IMG/VR virus record: IMGVR_UViG_3300023184_008416
Location: 97,916-161,915 of that record
DNA from: a virus
Strand: one strand, 5' to 3'
DNA: 64,000 nucleotides
Within the stretch, counting starts at the first letter, position 1; the number at the start of each line of letters is the position of its first letter. Below are positions 7,691 to 17,222 of this stretch, in pieces. The position numbers and the translations under genes are program-made. Under the pieces are notes generated by a model. That model saw only the letters and a program-made list of their open reading frames with translations. It was not told the origin of the DNA and did no database searches.

Positions 7691-10600
7691 GTGGCTGATA
7701 ATAAAGAAAAAGAATTATCAGCCCAATCTGCAGCTGCTACGCAACTTGTTGCTGCAATGATGCAGCTGAATGAAACGTTAAAACAAACGGCGGCATCATG
7801 GGCCTCTGTTTCAGGTGCTGTTCAACAAGTGACTGCTGAGGAACAGAAACATTCAGCAGCTGTTAGTGAAGCAATAAAAAAAGAGGAAGAGTTTAAGACA
7901 GTCACCGGCGAGGTGATGAAGTATATTGAAAACAAAGTAGAATCCGCGACTGGCGCTGTAAAAAAGTATTTTGAGCAGTTTAAAAATCAATCTGCTCCGT
8001 TGTTGGCCATAAAAGGATTGGCCAAAGGTTTTTCTGGATTTTTCTCTACGTTATCTAGCGGATTCACCATACTCTCAGGCGTCGTAGAAGGTCTTTTCAA
8101 CATAGGCGTAGCAATTCTTAAAATTCCGCTCAAAATATTTGAGTCGTTTATTGACATGGCTGGTTCTGCCGGTAGCACTGAATTTGCTCAAGCTTTAGAA
8201 GATATTAGGAAAGAGTTTGGTGCCCTTAACGGACCGACTGCTTCTTCTATCGTTACGACGGCCAAAAATATGCAGGGCTTTACGGCCACTGGTTTGAGTG
8301 TTTATAGAGTTTTTGGTAATACAGCCGAAAGATTAAAAACTGTCGCTGAAGCTGCGGCTGGCATGGGTCCTGCGTTTGATCAGCTGATGGAAGATTTTAA
8401 GGGTGCAGAAGGTCAAGCGTTTGCTTATCAAAAAGGTTTAGGCTTGACCTGGGAACAGATGTCAATCATCACCCAAGGTGCCATGGCCATGGGTAAGAGC
8501 AGTGAGTCTGTCCTGCGTGACATGACCAAGATATCAAATGAATTAGGAGATGCTTTTGGAATTAATGCCAAGGTCATCTCCAAAGACATGGGCAAAGCCC
8601 TCCAAGACGTAGGTCACTTTGCCACGGCGACACAAAAACAATTGGGTCAAGCTGTCGTCTATTCTCGTAAATTGGGTCTAGAGCTGTCCAAAATTACCGG
8701 ATTGATGGATGCCTTCGGAACATTTGAGGATTCTGCAAATGCTGTGTCTGACTTGACGCAGGCAATTGGAATCAATGTTGATGCTTTGAAATTGATGAAT
8801 GCCGCGACGCCCGACGAACAATTGGATTTGTTACGTAAGTCAATGGCCGCCGCAGGCAAGAGCGCAGAAGATTTTAATAGATTCCAATTGAAAGCCGTTG
8901 CATCTACTTTACACCTTGATGAGGGCACTGCAAAGGCTGCTCTGTCAATGAAGAATCAGGGTAAAACACTCGAGGAAATCAAAAAATCAGGTGATAAAGC
9001 CGAAAAGAAAACGATGACCCAAGAAGAGGCAATGAGCAAACTTGCCGACTCTATTGAAAGATTGGTGAAAGCCGGCGAAGACATGAAGGGTGGTTTCTTT
9101 GCTACCTTCATGAAGGGATTTGGAATAGGGTTGCAACAGGCTCCTGAATTCCGCCAAGCTATTATGGCCGTCCGCCAGGCTTTATACGCTACATTCCAGG
9201 CTGGTATTAAATTCGGTAGAATGGTGATGGACACCTTTCCAGGCATCAAGAAAATGTTTTTAGGAATTGCTGAGGCATTCTCCGGACAACGTTTCAGGAA
9301 TTTTTTTAATGAAATCACGCAGTATTTTAGAACTTTCTTCAAAGACCTGTCGTCAGGTAAACACTCGTTTCCCGAATTGATGAAACACTTGAAAGAAAGT
9401 TTTTTTAATTTCTTTAACAAGTCTTCACCGGGCGGGTCAAAATTTCTTGATGGATTAAAGGAAGCGATGAAAGCGATCAGCACTATCGTTGCTGAAGGAA
9501 TAAAGTGGGCGGCCGGTGCTCTGGCCGACGGTTTGCAATACATTACCGATATTATGACAGGTAAGAAAAAGTTGGGCGACCTGGGTAGTGGTACGGAATT
9601 TTTATCGCAAGTTTTAGGACCTATTGCCGAGGCACTTGGACAGGCTGCTGAAAAATTGGGTCCGGTGCTCAAGGATTTCGTGCTTGCGTTGTGGGAAAAA
9701 CTTCAGGAATTGTGGAACAGTGAAGATTTTGCACCCATAAGAAATGCCATCGTCGGTGGATCCATGTTAAAGATGTTCGGTCCGGCAGCGATCAACATTG
9801 GAGGAGGATTGATCGCTAAATTTTTTATGAGCGGAGCCAAAAAGGGAATCGAGCAAGCTGCTCCAAAGATTGCTGCTGATATGGCAACGGCCGGACAAAA
9901 GATTGCCGCCGACGCTCCCAAAGCACTCGAATCTGGCAAGGCTGCCATGTCAGCTGCTGTTCCCAATTCTTCGCAAACGGCCGCTTTAACGGCCGCAGGC
10001 AAAGCTCAAATTGATTGGTCAGGTGTCAAGAAATTCTTGGTAGGATTTGCAGGCGTGGTTGCCATAGGGCTAGTCGCCATGGGAATTGCAATTGCCGCGA
10101 TAAGAACTTTCGATATTACAACCGATGAAATTTTAAAGGCGGGTCTGTTGATGCTAGCTATCGCTGTGACGATGGCACCATTTGTGCTCCTGACCAAATT
10201 TATTTCGTCAATCAAGATTGATGAAAAAACAATGAACAAAACTTTGCTTGCGATGGGAGTTGTTATGGCCGAAGGTCTGGTTGCCTTTGGATTCGCACTC
10301 TTGATGGTGAGCAAGACTGACATGGAGGGTGTTAAAAAGGCGGGAATTGCGTTGGGAATTATCGTTTTGACCATGGCATCTGTAGGTCTGTTGGTTCTTG
10401 AAATGGCTGGTATTGGTTATCTTGTCAAAAAAATGGAAGATAAAATCACAGCAGGTGCGGCTGCGATGGTTGCTACAATAGCAATCATGATTACCACAGC
10501 TACTGTGATAGGTGGAATTACAGCAGCAATGGGTGTGGAGGCAATGAAGGCAGGTGCTGAGTTACTGAGCGTTATATCTAATGTGTTCGTGAAAGTAGGT

Positions 10601-13102
10601 GAAATCCTGTTTGTTGCTGCTGGCGTTGGTGCTATGATTGTTGCAACTGAGGGGATCGGAGCAGGTTTAATGGCGGCAGGCATGGCAGCGTTAGTCTCAG
10701 GTGTTGGAATAATGACAACAACGGCAGTTGGAGTTATGGAGACCTTGTCAACTTTAAAGGAAGACCCGAACACGATTAAGCTGAAGGCACAGGCCTTTGA
10801 ATCAGTGATGAATTCTATCACAAATCTGATGAACGCGATTGGCAATATCTTGGGAACTGTCAAATTTGATCCAACAGATTCTGAAGCCAAGGTCAAAGCC
10901 AAGTTTGGGGGTCTGAATCAATTCATAAAAACTTTGTTGGAGGGTGAAAATGGCAATGCGGGATTGATTGGTGTCGTTCGTTCCATCATCGAAGGTTTAA
11001 AATCTTTGAAACCGTCTGCGATTGAGACGGCAAAGGCAATCGGTGGTATTTTGTCAAGCATCGCTTCATTGATGGACGGCATGGGTAAAAGCATGCAATC
11101 GTTAAATGATGTCGTTAATGGCAGCGGGTTAGCTTCATTTTTGGCTTCGGGCGGTGAAAAAGCTTACAATTTAAATACTGTTCTTACTGGAGCCGGTGAT
11201 TATATAAAAACCGTCACTGGAGCTGCTATCGGTTTAATAAAAGTTATAATTAATGCCTTGAGTGGTATTCCAACGTCTCAGCTTGGTAAATTAAAAGAGG
11301 GAGGTGAGGCGGTCGGTAGTTTGTTGGGAGCTGTTGCGAATTTATTGCATTCAGTTGCCCCCGATCTTTCTGCTTTAACAATGGAGACTCAATCCGGGGG
11401 TACAGTCGCAGGTATTCTTGACGTAGGAGAAAAAAGTAAATATCTTGACATGAGTGCATTAAAAGCAGTTGGTCAACAAATGGGAACGATGTTAGAAAAT
11501 ATTGGAAAATACTTGCCTACTTTAATTGATTCCATGGTTACAGCAATTAATAAAGTTAAATTAAAACCCGAAGACGTCAAAAAAGTAGAGGGTGTTGGAC
11601 ATCTGCTTGGTGCTGTCGGCAGCATTATGTCTGCAATTTCTAGTTCTATCAAACAAGCAAAGTCAACGACAACGACAGATGCAGGTTCAAAACACGAAGT
11701 GGGATTGGCAAGTGCTAGTGTATCCAAAACATCAAAGAACGTTCAAGAGATAGTGAGCGTAGCCCCCAAGTTGTCGGAAATCATAGATTCTATCAAAGAT
11801 TCTTTACCCGATCTTATACGAAGAATAGTGACAGTTGTTGCTTCAATCAGTCTGCCTCCTGGGTTTAAGGAAAAAACTGAGGCGATGGTAAAGTTGTTTG
11901 AGGGTATTTCAGCATTGACTAGCATGTTAGGTAACATGCCACAAATGGGTGCTGAGGGTACTGGTGCTACAGTTGAGCTCGCTCTTCGCCCCTTAACAAA
12001 TTCAATACATCTAGCTCAATGGTTTTTTAAAGGTCTTGCTGACAATAATGAAATTGGAAATTTAATTTCATGGATAGCAGTCGTCCAAGCACAAATTGCA
12101 AAAGGTTCAATTGCGGCCGTTAATTCTACGACAAGTTCATTAACAAAAATGTTTGATGGTATCAAAAATTTGTTTGAAAAATTGAAGGATTTTAAAGATT
12201 TATCAACGAGTGAAGGGAAAACTGATTTCTCTCCAATTCTCGCCGTGCTCGGTGCAGCTACAAGATTTTTACGATCTTTAGCCACCCCCGCCAGCGACAC
12301 AGGTCTTGAAAATCTCAGTTCAGCTCTTAGCAAGGCAAATACAGCAGCTTCAAAAAACAATATGATTGAAAATGCTGCGAATTTGGGTCGCATTTTAAAG
12401 GCTGTTTTTATTGATGGAACTCTGTTTAAAGATGCGTTGCCCAAGATGCAAGGAATGTGGGACGCTGGTAAGAGTGCAGAAGTTGAGACGACAATTTCAA
12501 CAGCAAAGATTTTGTTCACAAATTTATCAACGCAAGGCAATCCTTCTTCTCTTGTTGATTTGAGTCGTTTAATAACAAATGATTTGTCTGTTTCAGCGGC
12601 TTTTTTGGCAAAAGCAACCTTCCCGGACATGAGTTCACTTACAGAAGGTTTAATGACATTCGTAAAGCAATTTGAAAATTTAGGAACTATAATTAAAGAT
12701 TCTGGTGTTGAGCCGACCCTCGAGGCTGTCAATAAGATTATTAATACCTTGAATGAGATGGATGTGGCAATGTCAAAAGCTGTTGACGTGAAATTCCCAG
12801 CCAGATTACAAGCGTTAGCGGGTGGAATAGGTTTAGGCAAAAAAATGACGGTACGTGTTGAGAGGGGAGAAGCAACGATCAATGTTGATCTTGCAGTTGT
12901 GATGGAAGTTGGCAAGGTCGAAAAAGTTTTGTTATCTGGTGAATCTGCGATCAGAAAACGTATAAATTATCTTTTTGATAATGCACAAAAAAAGACAGAT
13001 GACAAAGCAAAAACAGTTGGACAAGACGTTACACAATATGATGGATTTAGTTGGAAGATTGGAGACGATGGTTCTGCTGGCAAAATGCCTCACAATTATT
13101 GA
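7691..13102 (+). CDS. Tail tape measure protein
   Basis: 1803 residues starting at GTG, preceded by GAGGAA. It is by far the longest gene. An N-terminal helical, Ala/Gln/Glu-rich region precedes several amphipathic and hydrophobic segments: about 110-150, and an extended membrane-like region at about 770-1030 with runs such as LVAMGIAIAAI and VGLLVLEMAGIG. A long repeat-like helical C-terminal half follows. This layout, position next to the baseplate genes and length are typical of tape measures, which fix tail length and help form the DNA channel in the host envelope. At about 1.5 angstrom per residue the tail would be long (inference). No peptidase motif was noticed. Confidence 0.85.
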   Translation: MADNKEKELSAQSAAATQLVAAMMQLNETLKQTAASWASVSGAVQQVTAEEQKHSAAVSEAIKKEEEFKTVTGEVMKYIENKVESATGAVKKYFEQFKNQSAPLLAIKGLAKGFSGFFSTLSSGFTILSGVVEGLFNIGVAILKIPLKIFESFIDMAGSAGSTEFAQALEDIRKEFGALNGPTASSIVTTAKNMQGFTATGLSVYRVFGNTAERLKTVAEAAAGMGPAFDQLMEDFKGAEGQAFAYQKGLGLTWEQMSIITQGAMAMGKSSESVLRDMTKISNELGDAFGINAKVISKDMGKALQDVGHFATATQKQLGQAVVYSRKLGLELSKITGLMDAFGTFEDSANAVSDLTQAIGINVDALKLMNAATPDEQLDLLRKSMAAAGKSAEDFNRFQLKAVASTLHLDEGTAKAALSMKNQGKTLEEIKKSGDKAEKKTMTQEEAMSKLADSIERLVKAGEDMKGGFFATFMKGFGIGLQQAPEFRQAIMAVRQALYATFQAGIKFGRMVMDTFPGIKKMFLGIAEAFSGQRFRNFFNEITQYFRTFFKDLSSGKHSFPELMKHLKESFFNFFNKSSPGGSKFLDGLKEAMKAISTIVAEGIKWAAGALADGLQYITDIMTGKKKLGDLGSGTEFLSQVLGPIAEALGQAAEKLGPVLKDFVLALWEKLQELWNSEDFAPIRNAIVGGSMLKMFGPAAINIGGGLIAKFFMSGAKKGIEQAAPKIAADMATAGQKIAADAPKALESGKAAMSAAVPNSSQTAALTAAGKAQIDWSGVKKFLVGFAGVVAIGLVAMGIAIAAIRTFDITTDEILKAGLLMLAIAVTMAPFVLLTKFISSIKIDEKTMNKTLLAMGVVMAEGLVAFGFALLMVSKTDMEGVKKAGIALGIIVLTMASVGLLVLEMAGIGYLVKKMEDKITAGAAAMVATIAIMITTATVIGGITAAMGVEAMKAGAELLSVISNVFVKVGEILFVAAGVGAMIVATEGIGAGLMAAGMAALVSGVGIMTTTAVGVMETLSTLKEDPNTIKLKAQAFESVMNSITNLMNAIGNILGTVKFDPTDSEAKVKAKFGGLNQFIKTLLEGENGNAGLIGVVRSIIEGLKSLKPSAIETAKAIGGILSSIASLMDGMGKSMQSLNDVVNGSGLASFLASGGEKAYNLNTVLTGAGDYIKTVTGAAIGLIKVIINALSGIPTSQLGKLKEGGEAVGSLLGAVANLLHSVAPDLSALTMETQSGGTVAGILDVGEKSKYLDMSALKAVGQQMGTMLENIGKYLPTLIDSMVTAINKVKLKPEDVKKVEGVGHLLGAVGSIMSAISSSIKQAKSTTTTDAGSKHEVGLASASVSKTSKNVQEIVSVAPKLSEIIDSIKDSLPDLIRRIVTVVASISLPPGFKEKTEAMVKLFEGISALTSMLGNMPQMGAEGTGATVELALRPLTNSIHLAQWFFKGLADNNEIGNLISWIAVVQAQIAKGSIAAVNSTTSSLTKMFDGIKNLFEKLKDFKDLSTSEGKTDFSPILAVLGAATRFLRSLATPASDTGLENLSSALSKANTAASKNNMIENAANLGRILKAVFIDGTLFKDALPKMQGMWDAGKSAEVETTISTAKILFTNLSTQGNPSSLVDLSRLITNDLSVSAAFLAKATFPDMSSLTEGLMTFVKQFENLGTIIKDSGVEPTLEAVNKIINTLNEMDVAMSKAVDVKFPARLQALAGGIGLGKKMTVRVERGEATINVDLAVVMEVGKVEKVLLSGESAIRKRINYLFDNAQKKTDDKAKTVGQDVTQYDGFSWKIGDDGSAGKMPHNY

Positions 13103-13113
13103 TAAAAATTCAT

Positions 13114-13344
13114 ATGAAATCGCTTAAAGAACAATTTTTAGAAGATCCAAAATTTTTGAAGATACTTTCACAGGCACGTTCACCCGAAGAACGTCAAAAA
13201 ATTCAATCTGTTGTGTCCAGTTTAATTGGACCACTGTGGTCATCAATGGAAGATCTTTTAAAAGACGTTGAAAACAATCCTGAAAAATTGGAACAAATTC
13301 GCGAAGATATGAATCAAATAATTTCCCAAAAATTTGAGAAGTAG
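13114..13344 (+). CDS. Small helical protein, unknown
   Basis: 76 residues from the ATG at 13114, just after the tape measure stop. The upstream ATG at 13051 would overlap that gene. The product is charged, probably all-helical, with no cysteine and no membrane segment. It lies between the tape measure and a large baseplate gene, the place where small tail chaperones or completion factors are often found. No family recognised. Confidence 0.55.
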   Translation: MKSLKEQFLEDPKFLKILSQARSPEERQKIQSVVSSLIGPLWSSMEDLLKDVENNPEKLEQIREDMNQIISQKFEK

Positions 13345-13372
13345 TATTTAATTTTTGTAAGAGATTTGTCCA

Positions 13373-16300
13373 ATGCCCCCACCCCCAGATTCCAAGATAA
13401 ATTTAGATACCGGGGATCCGGGATTTGAAATCGATGGTGAAGAATACACATATGATATTGGTGATTCTCAAGATCCGCAGGTACCCGGACCTGGTAAACA
13501 GCGAAAAAAGACTATTGATGTAGATAAATCTTATAATGGTAATTCTGGTCCCAAAGATTTATCTAAAGGTACTCTTTTAACGTTGTCGCAGTACATGAGT
13601 AACCTTACAAATGGTACAAAGGGAACAGCAAAAAGACCTAATTCGTACCCAGTTGATTACAATTCTGCAATAGAAAAATTATCTCTTGAGACCAAAGGTT
13701 ATCCAACAACGCTTTCGCCTACCACAAATTCTCAAAAATTTATCGATTCAGCATCTGCTCCTGGCTTAAATCCCTACGGTAAAAATTATTCATCAATTAG
13801 CGCAACACTAAAAAAGGGTGCTGCGAGCCCAAATAATATTAATGGAAATCTTCTATTACAAAATTTAACACCAACTCCTGTTTCGGATAATGAACCTGGA
13901 TTCCCCATCGAGGGTAAAGTTGGCAGCAAAGATTCCGTTGTTCCTTATGTTTCTGCCATACTAAAAAGAAACAGATTTAAAAATGAAAATGTTTACAATT
14001 CCGGCCAAATGCGTGTGCGTGGAAGTTCATTTAATAATACTTTTGAATACGGCCGCTCCGGCGGCGGCGAATTAGTTAATTCTTCTATAATGAATATGGT
14101 TGGCGTTGAACTCTCTCGCCGTTCGAGCAATGAATTTTTTTCTAATGAATCAAACCAACATCCTAACAATATTGGTAACCAAATTGCTGACGGTCTCACA
14201 CCCAGTTTTAATCAAATAGGGGTACCTCCAGCTACTAAATTTACAACAACATTATTGGAAGCACAGGATGTTTTAAACAAGCTTGCTCGTGATCATCAAG
14301 ACATTACAACGCTCAAATTATCTGATGAAACATGGGGTGCACTGAACAATGTGCATGATACATTCGACGGATTTGACGCCGTAGGCATGGGAATTTTATC
14401 AAGTGTTTTAGTGTTTTCTATTGCTGCTATAATTACAAGCATAAGCCAAATTCTATCATTAATAGGCAGTAAAAACGCAATTTCTGCAAGATATGATAAC
14501 CAGGGCTTGTATAAAAAAGGTTGGTCGCTTATCGATCTTTCACAAAGTTTTAATGGTTCAAAGGGCCTGTCTTACATGGGAATTAGTCCAACTAAGATAT
14601 CTTATTCTGATGCCGTTTTTAATGGAATCATGATCTTTTTTAAAATTAATCCCGAAGATTTATTGAATACTAACAATTTTAAATACAGCGGATTTAATGT
14701 TGTAACTTCTAGGTCGATAGTTAGATCGTCAAAAACATTTTATGATTCTGCTAAAAATTTGTTTACTGTCGCCGGCATACCAAATTTGCTAAAAATAATT
14801 GATATTATAAAATCATCACGCATAATTTTAGCAATCAATACATTCGCGCAATTGGGCGATTTTAACCAGAATGATCGTAAATTTAATTTAGACAAGCAAC
14901 CTGCTATAGGTTTTACTACGACCAAAAATAGAAAAGTTGCAAATTCACCAGGTTTGGCGTGGTCATCTGTAAGTACGCCAAGCGCATTCTTAATACCCAG
15001 TAATATTTTACCATTTTTGAGTCGAGCAAGTACAGATCCTGAAAATTCAATGAAAGGTGTTCACGCTGATCTTGGCGCGTTTTCTTACCAGACGCCAGAA
15101 AATAGGCTTTCCCAAAACGTAGTTGAACGTGTTGAAGAGCAGATGGATTCGGAATACATGCCTTTTTATTTTCACGATTTGCGAACAAATGAAATTATTT
15201 CATTTCACGCATTCCTGTCGTCATTGACAGATGGATTTACCGCAAGTTATGACAGTCATGAATCATTTGGAAGAGTAGAACCGGTAAGAACTTATAAAAG
15301 CGCTGAACGTAAGATAGGGATGTCATTTAGTATTGTTGCGACAGGACCCAAAGATTTTGACGAGATGTACAAAAAGATCAATAAATTGGTGACCCTTGTC
15401 TACCCCCAGTTTACTGCCGGTAAAAAACAACTCTTATCATCGGGTAATAAAACTTTCACCATGCCGTTCAGCCAAATGCCTGCAGGAAGTCCGTTGATTA
15501 GATTAAGGTTAGGCGATATCTTTAGGTCAAATTATACCAAATTTGCACTAACACGCCTTTTCGGCGCAGTGCGTGAGACAAAAGACGTACTAAACGGGGA
15601 CAGAGAGGCAAAAAACAACGATAGTTTAAAAGCGTCAATTCTAGCAAATGAAATGAATGTCATAGATGCAGACCAAAATGTGCGCAAAGTTTTGGGTAAT
15701 CCTGATACTGATGCTCTAGCAATAAAAAACTATACTGATGCTGTCAAGGAGCTAGCAAAGTCCCAAACCTCTTTCAAGAAATCACAACGTAAAATTGTTG
15801 ATATCTCGTCAAGATTAGAACCAAAGCCGCTAAGAAATTCTACCTATGATTCACTTTTCCGCCCGATACCTGGAATTTCTTATGAGGGTAAAGATGCAGA
15901 CAATAACAAGTTTACGCTGCGATCAGATCAATGGAGTTATTTGTACGATCACATCGGTTTTAAGCGTAAGCCAAATGGTAAATTTTTTATAGATGAAGGA
16001 AATACAGCCCCAGATGTGTTTGCATCCCTGAAAGAAGTTGGAGCCGTATTAGTTGAGTATAATATACCCATTAGTTTTTTAAATATAAAGGGTTATAATA
16101 ACATAAGATCACAAAAAGATGACAGTTTTGTTGACCCAGGTGAGTGGACAGAATCGGGGATAGATTTAACCCAGAGAAATAATGCAATTGTAAGATATTT
16201 TGAAGAAACGAGTGGAAAGGGTCTTGCGGGATTCATAGAATCTATGAACTTTAGTTGGCTTGATGGAACCTGGAATACGACCAAGAATTTTGATTCTCGA

Positions 16301-16918
16301 GCACCAATGATTTGTAAAGTCGATATTACATTTGCTCCTGTCCACGATATTACTCCGGGATTGGATCACTATGGTTATAACAGAGCTCCTGTCTATCCTG
16401 TCGGTGCATACATGGCGCAAGTTGGACTTGGAAATGGTGGCGATGTTAGTGGCGACGGTGAAAATGTTAGTCCTGACGTGGTCGGAACCCCACAACTTTC
16501 AGATGAAGAAACTGCAATCGCCGCATCACCCGACGTGGTCGCCGCATCACCCGACGTGGTCGACATGGAGTATGACCCCGATGTGGTCGACATGGAGTAC
16601 GACCCCGAAAATCCCGCCACTAATCCCAAATCCCCCCCTCTCCAAATTCATGAAACTCCCGGTTACAGAACAATCAAGGTTGGAAACACGAGGGTAGTAA
16701 AATTTGAACCTTATAAGTATAATCAAAGTGGAGAGCCAATTTCAGGAAACCCCGGAAATCCAGCCGCGATTGTTGCAGCATACAATCAATACAACCACAC
16801 TAATCTTACTGTTGAAGATCTCTACAATGCAGACCCAAAAACGTCCGATAAAGTTTACAAGGATGCCCGTGCGTATTTTACCCGAACTGGTCAAATAACC
16901 AAAGGATTTCCAAAGTGA
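13373..16918 (+). CDS. Large putative baseplate/tail structural protein
   Basis: 1181 residues. The N-terminal 60 residues are Pro/Asp/Gly-rich and low complexity. One hydrophobic stretch near 345-370 (SVLVFSIAAIITSISQILSLIG) could insert into a membrane. The middle and C-terminal parts are rich in aromatic and Asn/Ser residues, as in phage structural proteins. Near residues 1050-1080 short repeats of SPDVVA and DVVDMEYDP form a linker before a C-terminal domain of about 90 residues. The gene sits directly before the gp53-like and hub-like genes, so a baseplate role is likely. No family could be named. Confidence 0.55.
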   Translation: MPPPPDSKINLDTGDPGFEIDGEEYTYDIGDSQDPQVPGPGKQRKKTIDVDKSYNGNSGPKDLSKGTLLTLSQYMSNLTNGTKGTAKRPNSYPVDYNSAIEKLSLETKGYPTTLSPTTNSQKFIDSASAPGLNPYGKNYSSISATLKKGAASPNNINGNLLLQNLTPTPVSDNEPGFPIEGKVGSKDSVVPYVSAILKRNRFKNENVYNSGQMRVRGSSFNNTFEYGRSGGGELVNSSIMNMVGVELSRRSSNEFFSNESNQHPNNIGNQIADGLTPSFNQIGVPPATKFTTTLLEAQDVLNKLARDHQDITTLKLSDETWGALNNVHDTFDGFDAVGMGILSSVLVFSIAAIITSISQILSLIGSKNAISARYDNQGLYKKGWSLIDLSQSFNGSKGLSYMGISPTKISYSDAVFNGIMIFFKINPEDLLNTNNFKYSGFNVVTSRSIVRSSKTFYDSAKNLFTVAGIPNLLKIIDIIKSSRIILAINTFAQLGDFNQNDRKFNLDKQPAIGFTTTKNRKVANSPGLAWSSVSTPSAFLIPSNILPFLSRASTDPENSMKGVHADLGAFSYQTPENRLSQNVVERVEEQMDSEYMPFYFHDLRTNEIISFHAFLSSLTDGFTASYDSHESFGRVEPVRTYKSAERKIGMSFSIVATGPKDFDEMYKKINKLVTLVYPQFTAGKKQLLSSGNKTFTMPFSQMPAGSPLIRLRLGDIFRSNYTKFALTRLFGAVRETKDVLNGDREAKNNDSLKASILANEMNVIDADQNVRKVLGNPDTDALAIKNYTDAVKELAKSQTSFKKSQRKIVDISSRLEPKPLRNSTYDSLFRPIPGISYEGKDADNNKFTLRSDQWSYLYDHIGFKRKPNGKFFIDEGNTAPDVFASLKEVGAVLVEYNIPISFLNIKGYNNIRSQKDDSFVDPGEWTESGIDLTQRNNAIVRYFEETSGKGLAGFIESMNFSWLDGTWNTTKNFDSRAPMICKVDITFAPVHDITPGLDHYGYNRAPVYPVGAYMAQVGLGNGGDVSGDGENVSPDVVGTPQLSDEETAIAASPDVVAASPDVVDMEYDPDVVDMEYDPENPATNPKSPPLQIHETPGYRTIKVGNTRVVKFEPYKYNQSGEPISGNPGNPAAIVAAYNQYNHTNLTVEDLYNADPKTSDKVYKDARAYFTRTGQITKGFPK
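16520..16607 (+). repeat. Tandem coding repeats (21- and 27-base units)
   Basis: Two identical 21-base units at 16520-16540 and 16541-16561 encode AASPDVV. They are followed by a 27-base unit at 16562-16588 and a partial second copy that encode DMEYDPDVV. They stay in frame and form an acidic linker. Confidence 0.85.
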
Positions 16919-16924
16919 TTTAAT

Positions 16925-17221
16925 ATGGCACACTCCAGGTACACAACAAACACTCCGGTATTAGGATCTAATCCCTATCGCGGAACTTCACGCACGGTTT
17001 CTATTATACGATCGGCGATTCTTACAGGTGATTTGAGTTATACTCAACGAATTGTGACCGGCGTAGAAAGACTGGACACCGCCGCTGGTCGTGAGTATGG
17101 TGACGGCAGATATTGGTGGATTCTTGCCGCAGCTTCAAATATAGGTTGGGGTTTACAGATTCCCCCTGGAACAATACTGTACATTCCCTCGTTGTCCGAC
17201 GTTTTATTACTGGTGTCGTAA
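16925..17221 (+). CDS. Baseplate wedge protein with LysM-like domain (gp53-like)
   Basis: 98 residues. The central sequence matches the LysM-like fold found in T4 gp53 and related small tail proteins: IVTGVERLDTAAGREYGDGRY, then WWILAAASNIGWGLQIPPGT and ILYIPSL. In phages these proteins stabilise the baseplate. It starts 6 bases after the previous stop and its own stop is followed after one base by the hub-like gene, so all three are co-transcribed and probably co-assembled. Confidence 0.7.
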   Translation: MAHSRYTTNTPVLGSNPYRGTSRTVSIIRSAILTGDLSYTQRIVTGVERLDTAAGREYGDGRYWWILAAASNIGWGLQIPPGTILYIPSLSDVLLLVS

Positions 17222-17222
17222 C

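Noticed and set aside
12016-12915. Open frame of 299 codons on the minus strand
   Set aside because: It lies wholly inside the tape measure gene in antisense; the translation has no recognisable motif and the plus-strand frame is clearly real.
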